NCBI GenBank assembly: GCA_024742765.1
Contig: JANSXT010000005.1
Span: forward strand, 1-64,000
Reading direction: 5' to 3'
Length of the DNA: 64,000 nucleotides
Origin: Phyllobacteriaceae bacterium
GTDB taxonomy: Bacteria; Pseudomonadota; Alphaproteobacteria; Rhizobiales; Rhizobiaceae
Part shown: in pieces, positions 34,232-42,336 of the stretch
Layout: the number at the start of each line of letters is the position of its first letter
How positions within the stretch are numbered: position 1 is the first letter of the stretch
Notes under the pieces: generated by a model
What the model saw: the letters and a program-made list of their open reading frames with translations, nothing else
Told to the model about the DNA's origin: nothing
Databases searched by the model: none
Made by a program: the position numbers and the translations under genes

Positions 34232-35197
34232 ATGCAACTAGCAAGAAACGTGATGGCGGCGCTCGTGTCGCTGGGTCTGACGGGCGCTGCGGCCGCGCAG
34301 GTCAGTTCGATCTCGACACCGCCGCAGGGCTCGGTCTGGAACACGATGGGCTCGGTGATCGCCGGCCAGGTGCGCGAGAGCGCCAACATGGCGATGGTCG
34401 TGCAACCCTATGGCGGCAATGCGCAGATGATGCAGTCGGTCAATGAGGGGTTGGCCGAGTTCTCGCTCAACGACGTCAACGATGTGATCACCGCCGTCGA
34501 AGGCAGCGGCGAATATTCGACCGCGATGCCCAATCTGCGCGTCATCGCGCGCATCAATCCGTTCCCGGTCGGGCTCTATGTCAAGGAAAGCGCGGGGATC
34601 ACATCGGTCGCCGAGCTTGCGGGAAAAAGCGTTCCGTCGGGCTGGGACGCATTTCCCATCGCCCGCTCGCACATCACCGCCATTCTGGCGGCCGGCGGGC
34701 TGACCTGGGACGATGTCCGTCAGGTGCCGGTGCCCGAACTGATCCGCGGATCGGACGATATGGCGTCGGGCCGGGTCGACAGCGCTTTCTTCGCCGTGGG
34801 TGGGCCGAAGGTGGCCGAAGTGGACGCGTCGGTGGGCGGCGTGCGGTTCCTGACGGTCGAGGCCAATGACGAGACGCTGGCGAAGATCCAGGAGGTTCGC
34901 CCGGCCTTCTATTTCCTCGAAGTGGCGCCTGCGCCGCCGCGTGTCGGCGTCAAGGAGCCGATGATGTTCGTCACATGGGACAATGTCATGGTGGCGGGCA
35001 CGCACGTCACCGACGAGCAGGTCACGACCCTTTTGACCGTGCTGTTCGATGAGGCCGAAGCGATCGGCAACGCCTATCCGCCGCTGCGCGCGCTCAATCT
35101 TGAGACGGCTTACAAGGACTATCCGGGGCTCGAATACCACCCCGCCGCGATCGCCTTCTTCGAAGGACGCGGCGTGGCGCAGGCTCCCGCGGACTGA
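34232..35197 (+). CDS. TAXI-type TRAP transporter solute receptor
   Basis: A 321-residue periplasmic binding protein of the TAXI family (TRAP-associated extracytoplasmic immunogenic). A Sec signal (MAALVSLGLTGAAAAQ) precedes the mature part; SISTPPQGSVWNTMGSVIAGQV, LAEFSLNDVNDV and LAGKSVPSGWDAF are in the conserved TAXI positions. A strong GGGAGGA ribosome site is present. It lies between the ligase-hydroxylase fusion and the matching membrane protein, so it should bind the aromatic acid that the operon degrades. Confidence 0.88.
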   Translation: MQLARNVMAALVSLGLTGAAAAQVSSISTPPQGSVWNTMGSVIAGQVRESANMAMVVQPYGGNAQMMQSVNEGLAEFSLNDVNDVITAVEGSGEYSTAMPNLRVIARINPFPVGLYVKESAGITSVAELAGKSVPSGWDAFPIARSHITAILAAGGLTWDDVRQVPVPELIRGSDDMASGRVDSAFFAVGGPKVAEVDASVGGVRFLTVEANDETLAKIQEVRPAFYFLEVAPAPPRVGVKEPMMFVTWDNVMVAGTHVTDEQVTTLLTVLFDEAEAIGNAYPPLRALNLETAYKDYPGLEYHPAAIAFFEGRGVAQAPAD

Positions 35198-35214
35198 TCA
35201 CGGCCTTTGCCGGA

Positions 35215-35230
35215 CGGCGCGAAAGCGCCG
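35215..35230 (+). other. Intergenic stem-loop between TRAP receptor and permease genes
   Basis: CGGCGC-GAAA-GCGCCG, a perfect 6-bp stem with a GNRA tetraloop. Such hairpins after binding-protein genes often stabilise the upstream mRNA, giving more receptor than permease. No T-run follows, so it is not a full terminator. Confidence 0.45.
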
Positions 35231-35257
35231 CCCGGCCCTTTGGTTCAGGACATCAGC

Positions 35258-37216
35258 ATGGCGACCGATGACATATCGCAGACGTCCGGCAATGTGGTGC
35301 CGGGCGGCCCAAGGCGGCTGACCGCGCTGACGGCCGCGCTTGGCGGCGCGCTGACGCTGGTGTCGCTCGGGCAGGCCGCCGATGTCGGCTCGCGGCTGGG
35401 CTATTCCTACTACACCGAGCAGTTCCTCGCCGTGGTGCTGGGGCTGAGCCTCGGGCTCGTCTTTTTCGGCGAGCGCGGCGCGCGCGGCAAGGCCGGCAGC
35501 TTTGCCCGGGTTCTCGATCTGGTTCTCGGGACGGCCGGGCTGGCATTGTCGTTTTACGTGGCGTGGGCCTATCCCTCGCTGGTCGGGCGGGCGATGATGC
35601 TGCCGTGGGACGCGCTGATTGCGGGCAGCGTGCTGTTCGTCCTCGTCCTTGAAGCGCTCCGGCGCTGTGTCGGCTGGGTGCTGGTCATCGTGGTCCTGGT
35701 GATCTGCGGCTACGGGCTGATCGGCCATCTGGTGCCCGGCGCTCTGCAGACGCGCGAGGTCGCGCCGCCGCGCATGGCGGTCTATCTGGCGTTCGATCCC
35801 AACGGCCTTCTCGGCCTGACGCTAAATGTCGCCGCGACCGTGGTCGTCGCCTTCGTCTTCTTTGGTCAGGTGCTTTTGCATTCGGGCGGCGCCAGTTTCT
35901 TCAACGATATCGCCACCGCGACCATGGGCCGGCAGCGCGGCGGCGCGGCCAAGATCTCGATCGTCGCCTCGGGCCTGTTCGGTTCGATCTCCGGGGTTGT
36001 CGTCTCCAACATCGTGGCGACCGGCATCGTCACGATCCGGCTGATGATCGCTTCGGGTTTCCGCCGTGTCAGTGCGGCGGCCGTCGAAGCCGTCGCCTCC
36101 ACCGGCGGCCAGATCGCGCCGCCCGTCATGGGCGCGGTCGCCTTCCTGATGGCCGATATTCTGCAAAAGCCCTATTCGGAGATCGTGGTCGCCGCGATCG
36201 TTCCGGCGCTGCTATATTATGTGTCGCTGTTCGCACAGACCGACCTTCTGGCCGCCAAGCAGGACATCAAGCCGGTGGACGCCGACCAGGTGCCGAAAGC
36301 ATCGACCGTCATGTCGCGGGGATGGATTTTCATCCTGCCGTTCGCCGCCATCATCATCGCCCTGTTCTGGTTCAACCAGCGGGCGGAAACGGCGGCCCTT
36401 TGGGGCGGTGCGGCGGCGCTTCTGGTCGGCCTGTTCATCGGCTATGGCGACGAGAAGATGCGGCTGCGTCACCTTTGGGAATGCGCGGTCGAGACCGGCA
36501 CGGCGATCACCGACATCATCCTGATCTCCGCGGCGGCCGGCTTCATCATCGGTGTTCTCAACGTCACGGGCCTTGGCTTTGCCGTCACCCATGCGCTGGT
36601 CGATCTGGGCCAGGGCAATCTGTTCGTCCTCTTGCTGATCTCCGCTGCCGTCTGCCTGGTGCTCGGCATGGGCATGCCGACGGTGGGTGTCTATCTGCTG
36701 TTGGCCGTTCTGGTGGCGCCGTCGCTGGTGGAGTCCGGTGTGGAACCGATCGCCGCGCATCTGTTCATCTTCTATCTGGGCATGATGTCGATGGTCACGC
36801 CGCCGGTCGGCATCGGCGCGTTCTTTGCCGCCTCCATCGCCAAGGCGCCGCCCATGGCAACGGCTTTCGAATCCATGCGCTTTGGCTGGACCGCCTATAT
36901 CGTGCCGTTCCTGTTCGTCTTCTCGCCGGCGCTGTTGCTGATCGGCAATCCGCTGGAGATCGTGATCGCGGTGTCGACGGCGATCCTGGGCGTCTATGCC
37001 ATCTCGGCGGCGTTCGTCGGCTGGCTGCACGGCCCGGCGGGCAGCGCGCGGCGGATCGCGATCGCCGCGGCCGGCGCCGCGCTGTTGCTGCCGCCCGGTG
37101 TTGGCGGCGATGCGACGCTCTGGATCAACGGCGCCGGACTGGCCGCGCTCGCGCTGCTGTGGAGCACCGGACGCGCCGCCGCCCGGCGCGCCATGGCCGG
37201 GGAGATCGGGCAATGA
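35258..37216 (+). CDS. TRAP transporter fused permease (4TM/12TM, DctQM fusion)
   Basis: A 652-residue membrane protein with about 16 or more hydrophobic segments, the fused small and large subunits typical of TAXI-TRAP systems. FGSISGVVVSNIVATGIVTIRLM, AVEAVASTGGQIAPPVMGAVAFLMAD and VLGMGMPTVGVYLLLAVLVAPSL are hallmark DctM-like motifs, and MSMVTPPVGIGAFFAASIA follows. The ATG at 35258 is chosen with AGGA eight bases upstream. It couples uptake of the TAXI ligand to an ion gradient. Confidence 0.92.
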   Translation: MATDDISQTSGNVVPGGPRRLTALTAALGGALTLVSLGQAADVGSRLGYSYYTEQFLAVVLGLSLGLVFFGERGARGKAGSFARVLDLVLGTAGLALSFYVAWAYPSLVGRAMMLPWDALIAGSVLFVLVLEALRRCVGWVLVIVVLVICGYGLIGHLVPGALQTREVAPPRMAVYLAFDPNGLLGLTLNVAATVVVAFVFFGQVLLHSGGASFFNDIATATMGRQRGGAAKISIVASGLFGSISGVVVSNIVATGIVTIRLMIASGFRRVSAAAVEAVASTGGQIAPPVMGAVAFLMADILQKPYSEIVVAAIVPALLYYVSLFAQTDLLAAKQDIKPVDADQVPKASTVMSRGWIFILPFAAIIIALFWFNQRAETAALWGGAAALLVGLFIGYGDEKMRLRHLWECAVETGTAITDIILISAAAGFIIGVLNVTGLGFAVTHALVDLGQGNLFVLLLISAAVCLVLGMGMPTVGVYLLLAVLVAPSLVESGVEPIAAHLFIFYLGMMSMVTPPVGIGAFFAASIAKAPPMATAFESMRFGWTAYIVPFLFVFSPALLLIGNPLEIVIAVSTAILGVYAISAAFVGWLHGPAGSARRIAIAAAGAALLLPPGVGGDATLWINGAGLAALALLWSTGRAAARRAMAGEIGQ

Positions 37217-37271
37217 TAAGCGTCGGCCAACGCCAGCCGGCAAAGACCCCATTCACACGAAGGAAGCATGC

Positions 37272-37967
37272 ATGTCCCATATCTTCGAACCGGCTCCTGT
37301 CCCCACGATCGCGGTGGCCGACAGCGACGATCTTGTGCCGGTGCGCCGCATCTTCTGCGTCGGCCGCAACTATGCCGCCCACGCACGCGAGATGGGGCGC
37401 GATCCCGATCGCGAGCCGCCCTTCTTCTTCACCAAGCCGGCCGATGCGGTCGTCATGGATGGCGAGACCGTGGCCTATCCGCCGGAGACGGAGAATTTCC
37501 ACTATGAAGCCGAACTGGTGGTCGTCATAGGCAAGGGCGGACGGAACATCGCCGAAGCCGATGCCCCGTCCTATGTCTGGGGCTATGCGGTGGGCAACGA
37601 TCTGACGCGCCGCGACCTGCAACTGGCCGCGCGGGAACTCGGCCGGCCCTGGGACATGGGCAAGGCGTTCGACCGGTCGGCGGTGATCGGGCCGGCCCAC
37701 CCGGCATCCGATGTCGGCCATCCGGACAAGGGTTCCATCCGGCTGACGGTCAATGGCGAGACGCGGCAGGATGCCGATCTGTCGGAGCTGATCTGGTCGG
37801 TGCCGGAGGTCGTCTCCATCCTGTCGCACTCGATCGCGCTCAAGCCCGGCGACCTGATCATGACGGGGACGCCGGCCGGTGTCGGCCCGCTAATGGAAGG
37901 CGATGTCTGCGTGGTCACCATCGAAGGACTTGGCGAAATCACCACCACGATCGGACCGCGCGGATAG
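37272..37967 (+). CDS. Fumarylacetoacetate hydrolase-family protein, fumarylpyruvate hydrolase
   Basis: A 231-residue FAH-fold hydrolase. RRIFCVGRNYAAHAREMG is the start of the catalytic domain; PETENFHYEAELVVVIGKGGRNI holds the metal Glu ligands; WGYAVGNDLTRRDLQ and LIMTGTPAGVGPL complete the family pattern. In gentisate pathways this enzyme splits 3-fumarylpyruvate into fumarate and pyruvate. The ATG at 37272 is taken, leaving a 55-base gap after the TRAP gene; an open frame upstream has no resemblance. Cytoplasmic. Confidence 0.88.
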   Translation: MSHIFEPAPVPTIAVADSDDLVPVRRIFCVGRNYAAHAREMGRDPDREPPFFFTKPADAVVMDGETVAYPPETENFHYEAELVVVIGKGGRNIAEADAPSYVWGYAVGNDLTRRDLQLAARELGRPWDMGKAFDRSAVIGPAHPASDVGHPDKGSIRLTVNGETRQDADLSELIWSVPEVVSILSHSIALKPGDLIMTGTPAGVGPLMEGDVCVVTIEGLGEITTTIGPRG

Positions 37968-37971
37968 GCCG

Positions 37972-38619
37972 ATGACCCTCAAGCTGCACAATTATTTTCG
38001 CTCGTCCACGTCGGTCCGGTTGCGCGTTGCGCTCAATCTCAAGGGCGTGGACTACGATTACGTTTCCTATGCGCTGCGCACGCAGGAGAACCGTTCACCG
38101 GGCTTTCTGGCGCTCAATCCGCAAGGGCTTGTCCCGGCGCTTGAACTTGAGGACGGCACCGTGCTGACCCAGTCGCTGGCGATCATCGAATGGCTCGACG
38201 AAACCCGGCCGGAGCCGGCGCTGCTGCCATCCGATCCGGAAGGCCGGGCCCGCGTGCGCGCGCTCTCCTACATGATCGCCTGCGAGGTGCATCCGCTCAA
38301 CAATCTGCGCGTCCTCAACCATTTGGCCGGGCGTTTCGGCACCGACGCGGCCGGGCAGAAAGAATGGTTCACCCATTGGGTGACGACCACGTTCGACCCG
38401 CTGGAAGCCATGCTCGCCGGCGATCCCGCAACCGGTCCGTTCTGCCATGGCGAGACGCCGAGCATGGCGGACATCTGCCTTTACGCGCAGGTCTGGAACA
38501 ACAAGCGCTTTGCGATCGACACCGCGCAATGGCCGACGATCGCGGCGATCTTCGAGCGGCTCGATGCGATCGATGCTTTCCGCAAGGCCGCCCCGCCCAA
38601 CCAGCCCGACGCGACCTGA
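37972..38619 (+). CDS. Maleylpyruvate isomerase, GST zeta class (glutathione-dependent)
   Basis: A 215-residue glutathione transferase-fold protein: LHNYFRSSTSVRLRVALNLKGVDYDYV at the N-terminus with the SSxSxRVR-type glutathione and catalytic motif of zeta GSTs, then LNPQGLVPALELEDGTVLTQSLAIIEWLDE. It resembles maleylacetoacetate/maleylpyruvate isomerases (NagL type) that turn maleylpyruvate into fumarylpyruvate using glutathione. It starts four bases after the hydrolase gene, as expected for consecutive steps. Confidence 0.85.
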   Translation: MTLKLHNYFRSSTSVRLRVALNLKGVDYDYVSYALRTQENRSPGFLALNPQGLVPALELEDGTVLTQSLAIIEWLDETRPEPALLPSDPEGRARVRALSYMIACEVHPLNNLRVLNHLAGRFGTDAAGQKEWFTHWVTTTFDPLEAMLAGDPATGPFCHGETPSMADICLYAQVWNNKRFAIDTAQWPTIAAIFERLDAIDAFRKAAPPNQPDAT

Positions 38620-38650
38620 CCGCAAACGAAGACCCGAACGGAGGAATGCC

Positions 38651-39757
38651 ATGAGCCAGCCCGCAACGCACGAAACCGTCGAGCATGCCATGCAGCCCGA
38701 GGACACGCCGGAACTGCGGGCGCTCTATCGCGGTTTCGAAGACAATCATCTGATCCCGCTATGGACGCAGATCGGCGATCTGATGCCGATCCACCCCAAG
38801 CCGCGCGCCGTCGCCCATGTCTGGAAATGGTCATCGCTTCTGCCGCTGGCGGAAAAATCGGGCGAACTGGTGCCTGTCGGCCGCGGCGGCGAGCGCCGGG
38901 CCATCGGGCTCGCCAACCCGGGCCTTGGCGGCCATGCCTATGTCAGCCCGACCCTGTGGGCGGCGATCCAGTATCTGGGTCCGCGCGAAACGGCGCCCGA
39001 ACACCGCCATTCGCAGAACGCCTTCCGTTTCATCGTCGAGGGCGAGGGCGTCTGGACCGTCGTCAATGGCGATCCGGTGCGGATGAGCCGCGGCGATCTG
39101 CTCCTGACGCCGGGCTGGTATTTCCACGGCCATCACAATGACACCGACAAGCCGATGGCCTGGATCGACGGGCTCGACATCCCGTTCTCGCAGCAAAACG
39201 ATGTGGGCTTTTTCGAGTTCGGTTCGGACCGCGTCACTGACTATGCAACGCCGCGCTTTTCGCGGGGCGAGCGGCTCTGGTGCCATCCGGGCCTGCGGCC
39301 GCTGTCGGGCCTGAAGGACACGGTCAGCACACCCATCGGTGCCTATCGCTGGGAGCATACCGACCGGGCACTGACCGAGCAGTTGCTCCTGGAAGAAGAG
39401 GGTCAGCCGGCCACCGTCGAGCAGGGGCATGCGGCGGTGCGCTATGTCAATCCGACGACCGGCGGCGATGTGATGCCGACGATCCGCTGCGAGTTCCATC
39501 GCCTGCGCGAAGGCACCAAGACACCGGCGCGCCGGGAGGTCGGCTCGACGGTCTTCCAGGTGTTCGACGGGCGCGGGTCGGTTGTCATGGACGGCGTCGA
39601 GCACAGGATCGACATTGGCGACATGTTCGTCATCCCGTCCTGGATCGAATGGTCGCTGCAGGCCGAGACGCGGTTCGACCTGTTCCGCTTTTCCGATGCG
39701 CCGATCATGGAGCGCCTGCATTTCGCGCGAACCCATGTGGACGAAGGCGACCGGTGA
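38651..39757 (+). CDS. Gentisate 1,2-dioxygenase
   Basis: A 368-residue bicupin. YRGFEDNHLIPLWTQIGDLMP near the N-terminus is typical of gentisate dioxygenases; the first cupin has EHRHSQNAFRFIVEGEGVWTVVNGDPVRMSRGDLLLTPGWYFHGHHN with the iron His residues; a second cupin (VFQVFDGRGSVVMDG.EHRIDIGDMFVIPSW) lies at the C-terminus. It opens the ring of gentisate between C1 and C2 to give maleylpyruvate. The ATG at 38651 follows a good GGAGG. This is the gene that fixes the pathway as gentisate-based. Confidence 0.93.
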   Translation: MSQPATHETVEHAMQPEDTPELRALYRGFEDNHLIPLWTQIGDLMPIHPKPRAVAHVWKWSSLLPLAEKSGELVPVGRGGERRAIGLANPGLGGHAYVSPTLWAAIQYLGPRETAPEHRHSQNAFRFIVEGEGVWTVVNGDPVRMSRGDLLLTPGWYFHGHHNDTDKPMAWIDGLDIPFSQQNDVGFFEFGSDRVTDYATPRFSRGERLWCHPGLRPLSGLKDTVSTPIGAYRWEHTDRALTEQLLLEEEGQPATVEQGHAAVRYVNPTTGGDVMPTIRCEFHRLREGTKTPARREVGSTVFQVFDGRGSVVMDGVEHRIDIGDMFVIPSWIEWSLQAETRFDLFRFSDAPIMERLHFARTHVDEGDR

Positions 39758-40413
39758 GCGACACGCTTGATAAGGCGCGCGCCGCGCTGCGGCAAAGGCA
39801 GGGCGCAGGCGCCCGCTATGACGCGGAGCGCGCCCCGGCGGTTGAGCTTGACTGGGCGCGGCGCGGGACGGCCTATTTCGCGCGGTTGCTCAACGGGTTG
39901 AGCGATGCGGATCTGGATGCGCCGTCCCGGCTTGACGGGGTTTCCCGGCGCCATGTGGTCGCCCATGTCGGCTATCACGCCCGCAAAATGTCGGACATCG
40001 TCTCCTGGGCCCGGCAAGGGAAGGGCGACCCCATGCCGGACGCCTTGCTGCTCGATGGGGATGATGTGGCCGCGCGTGCGACCCAGCCGGCCCGGGCGCT
40101 GCGCAACCTCTTTGCCCATGCTGGCGTCCATCTGAATGTCGAATGGCGCGATCTCGGCGATGCGGAATGGGACGTCACCGTCACCGATGTCGAGGGCCGC
40201 AGCCTTGCAGTGCGCGAAACGCCATGGCTGCGCGCCCGGACGATCTGGCTGTCTGCCCTCGACCTCGATGCCGGCGGACGGCTGGCCGACGCACCGCCGG
40301 AGTTCGTCGAACGGCTGGCGCAAACGGGCGACCTTGATCGGGCCACTGGGCAGGAAGGCCTGGCGCACGCGGAGATGGGCGCCAGCGGCCACGAGCGTTT
40401 TGCGGCGTTGTGA
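39754..40413 (+). CDS. DinB-like maleylpyruvate isomerase-family protein
   Basis: A 219-residue DinB/YfiT-type four-helix protein of the mycothiol-dependent maleylpyruvate isomerase family: LSDADLDAPSRLDGVSRRHVVAHVGYHARKM contains the metal-site His residues, and WLRARTIWLSALDLDAG the later part. A GTG start overlaps the stop of the dioxygenase gene (GTGA). Actinobacterial relatives use mycothiol, which this organism is not expected to make, so the thiol or function may differ. It duplicates the reaction assigned to the GST-type enzyme two genes upstream. Confidence 0.78.
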   Translation: MSDTLDKARAALRQRQGAGARYDAERAPAVELDWARRGTAYFARLLNGLSDADLDAPSRLDGVSRRHVVAHVGYHARKMSDIVSWARQGKGDPMPDALLLDGDDVAARATQPARALRNLFAHAGVHLNVEWRDLGDAEWDVTVTDVEGRSLAVRETPWLRARTIWLSALDLDAGGRLADAPPEFVERLAQTGDLDRATGQEGLAHAEMGASGHERFAAL

Positions 40414-40461
40414 TCGTCTTTTTCGTTGCTGGTGATTGATGGCAGATAGGCGAAGCGATGC

Positions 40462-41682
40462 CTAAGATACGCCCGAACCGGTCTCCGAGAGCACGGTTGA
40501 CAGCTTTGCCATCAAATTGCCGCCCTCGAAAAGAAAGCCGGGAATGCCCGCAGCCGAAGCCGCGTCCAAGTCTTTTTGGCGATCTCCGATCAGAAACGAT
40601 CTTTGCCGGTCGACAGGCCAACGCTCGAGCAAATCCCTGATCATGCCCGGTTCTGGCTTTCTGTCCTTGCAAGCCACTTTGTACTCTGACCGGGCAGCAT
40701 CGGGGTGATGCGGGCAATATCGAAAATCGTCAATGTGCGCGCCTTGTGCTCCAAGCTCCAAATTGAACCATTCGTGAAGCGCGCGAACATCACTTTCCTC
40801 ATAATACCCATGCGCAACGCCGGCCTGATTGGTCACCACGAACACGTAGTAGCCAAGGCCGTTGAGCGTCTTCACGGCCTCGACCGCGCCATCGATCCAG
40901 CGGATCTGATCCGGCTGGTTGGCGTAACCGATATCCACGTTCAAAACGCCGTCGCGATCCAGAAAAGCAGCCGGTCTCCGGCGTATGTCGGGCAACAGCG
41001 ATTGTGCCCGCTGAAGGTCTTCCGGCACGCCGATGTCGATGAACGGAGCATCATACGCCCGACCGCCGAGGAGCTGGTTGTCAATCAATGCGGGAAAGAC
41101 TTGTTCTTCAAGCGATGAACGGCCCGCCGGCAGAAACTCGAGCACTCTTTTCGAAAGCAGGTACGTACCGGCATTTATTAGACCACTTCGTGCCGTAGAC
41201 GACCGGCTTATCTCAGTCACCAGTCCGTCGTTGTCCAAGTGCACCAGGCCGTACCGGCTGGCGTTCGATGTTTCGCGCAAAGCCATCCGCCCAACCAGAT
41301 CTCCTGGCAGGGTTTGCAGATCAAGCATGTTGATCGGGAAGTAGGTGTCGCCGTTGGCAAGAAAAAAGCTCGAAGCCAACTCGTCTTTGGCATCTTGCAG
41401 GGCTCCGCCGGTGCCCATCGCGCTGGGCTCGACATGAACCCTGACAATCGCCCTGCCGAACGTGTGGCCGTGATAGCGGCGATAGATCTGATCGCCGTGG
41501 TAACCGGCCAGAATGAGGATGTCGGTGAAGCCGAACCGTGCCACCTCCTCCATCTGCCACTCCAGATAGGGGCGTCCAGCAACCGGCATCAGCGGTTTGG
41601 GCGTGTCCGTGGTGAGATCACCGAGACGGGTCCCGCGGCCGCCCGCAAGTATCACATATTGTGAGGCCGGTCGGACGGGCAT
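40462..41682 (-). CDS. Fused D-glycero-D-manno-heptose-1-phosphate nucleotidyltransferase / heptose bisphosphate phosphatase (HddC-GmhB type)
   Basis: A 406-residue bifunctional protein. Residues 1 to about 225 are a sugar nucleotidyltransferase ([29 protein letters not shown], then [11 protein letters not shown] and NAGTYLLSK). The second half is a GmhB-type HAD phosphatase: [32 protein letters not shown], and [14 protein letters not shown] with [11 protein letters not shown]. The zinc-binding loop reads CPHHP then CKD where GmhB normally has CxC, so one of the four ligands is Asp. The start at 41682 overlaps the gmhA stop (TGATG). It makes GDP-heptose after dephosphorylation of the 1,7-bisphosphate. 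Confidence 0.85.
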   Translation of the reverse strand: MPVRPASQYVILAGGRGTRLGDLTTDTPKPLMPVAGRPYLEWQMEEVARFGFTDILILAGYHGDQIYRRYHGHTFGRAIVRVHVEPSAMGTGGALQDAKDELASSFFLANGDTYFPINMLDLQTLPGDLVGRMALRETSNASRYGLVHLDNDGLVTEISRSSTARSGLINAGTYLLSKRVLEFLPAGRSSLEEQVFPALIDNQLLGGRAYDAPFIDIGVPEDLQRAQSLLPDIRRRPAAFLDRDGVLNVDIGYANQPDQIRWIDGAVEAVKTLNGLGYYVFVVTNQAGVAHGYYEESDVRALHEWFNLELGAQGAHIDDFRYCPHHPDAARSEYKVACKDRKPEPGMIRDLLERWPVDRQRSFLIGDRQKDLDAASAAGIPGFLFEGGNLMAKLSTVLSETGSGVS

Positions 41683-42260
41683 CAGGAGCCAATCAGCTCC
41701 TGTTCGATACGCGCGCACATGAAGTGGTAGAGGCAAAGATGGATCTGTTGAATGGCGGGCGTCGACGAACTGTCGACTGCGAGCAGATGATCACACAGTT
41801 CGGCCATCTTTCCGCCGCCGCGTCCGGTCAGGCCGATTGTCGTCATGCCGTTCGCCTTGGCGGCAGAAAATGCCGCAACGACATTTTTGGAGTTGCCGGA
41901 TGTCGAAAGGCCGATCACGACACCTGCCATCTGTCGATAGGCTTCGATCTGGCGCGCGAAGACGGTATCGAAGCTGTAGTCATTGCTCCAAGAGGTCAGT
42001 ACAGCAGGATTGGAGGAAAGGCAGACGGCGGGAATGGCTTCTCGCTCTTTGAGAAAGCGGCCGACCAATTCTCCAACGATGTGCTGGGCATCCGCTGCAG
42101 AGCCGCCATTGCCACAGACAAGGATCAGCTTTCCGGATCGCACGACCGTGCATACCGCGTCGACGGCTCTTTCCATCGTATCGGCCATATTCTGATCGTC
42201 AGTGATGGCCAAAAGTGACCGCGCGTCCTCCAACCAACTGGTGAGTTGCAGACGTTCCAT
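41682..42260 (-). CDS. gmhA: Sedoheptulose-7-phosphate isomerase
   Basis: A 192-residue SIS-domain isomerase that converts sedoheptulose 7-phosphate to D-glycero-D-manno-heptose 7-phosphate, the first step of heptose synthesis. [23 protein letters not shown] is the GmhA signature, and [20 protein letters not shown] and [23 protein letters not shown] follow. The ATG at 42260 gives the usual length. It is coupled to the nucleotidyltransferase-phosphatase fusion downstream. Confidence 0.92.
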   Translation of the reverse strand: MERLQLTSWLEDARSLLAITDDQNMADTMERAVDAVCTVVRSGKLILVCGNGGSAADAQHIVGELVGRFLKEREAIPAVCLSSNPAVLTSWSNDYSFDTVFARQIEAYRQMAGVVIGLSTSGNSKNVVAAFSAAKANGMTTIGLTGRGGGKMAELCDHLLAVDSSSTPAIQQIHLCLYHFMCARIEQELIGS

Positions 42261-42336
42261 GTGATAGATTCCCCCGGATTGAATTGGCCGACGGCCGTTG
42301 TCGTGCGATTGCATGAAGAAGGTGCAATCGCTCCGA

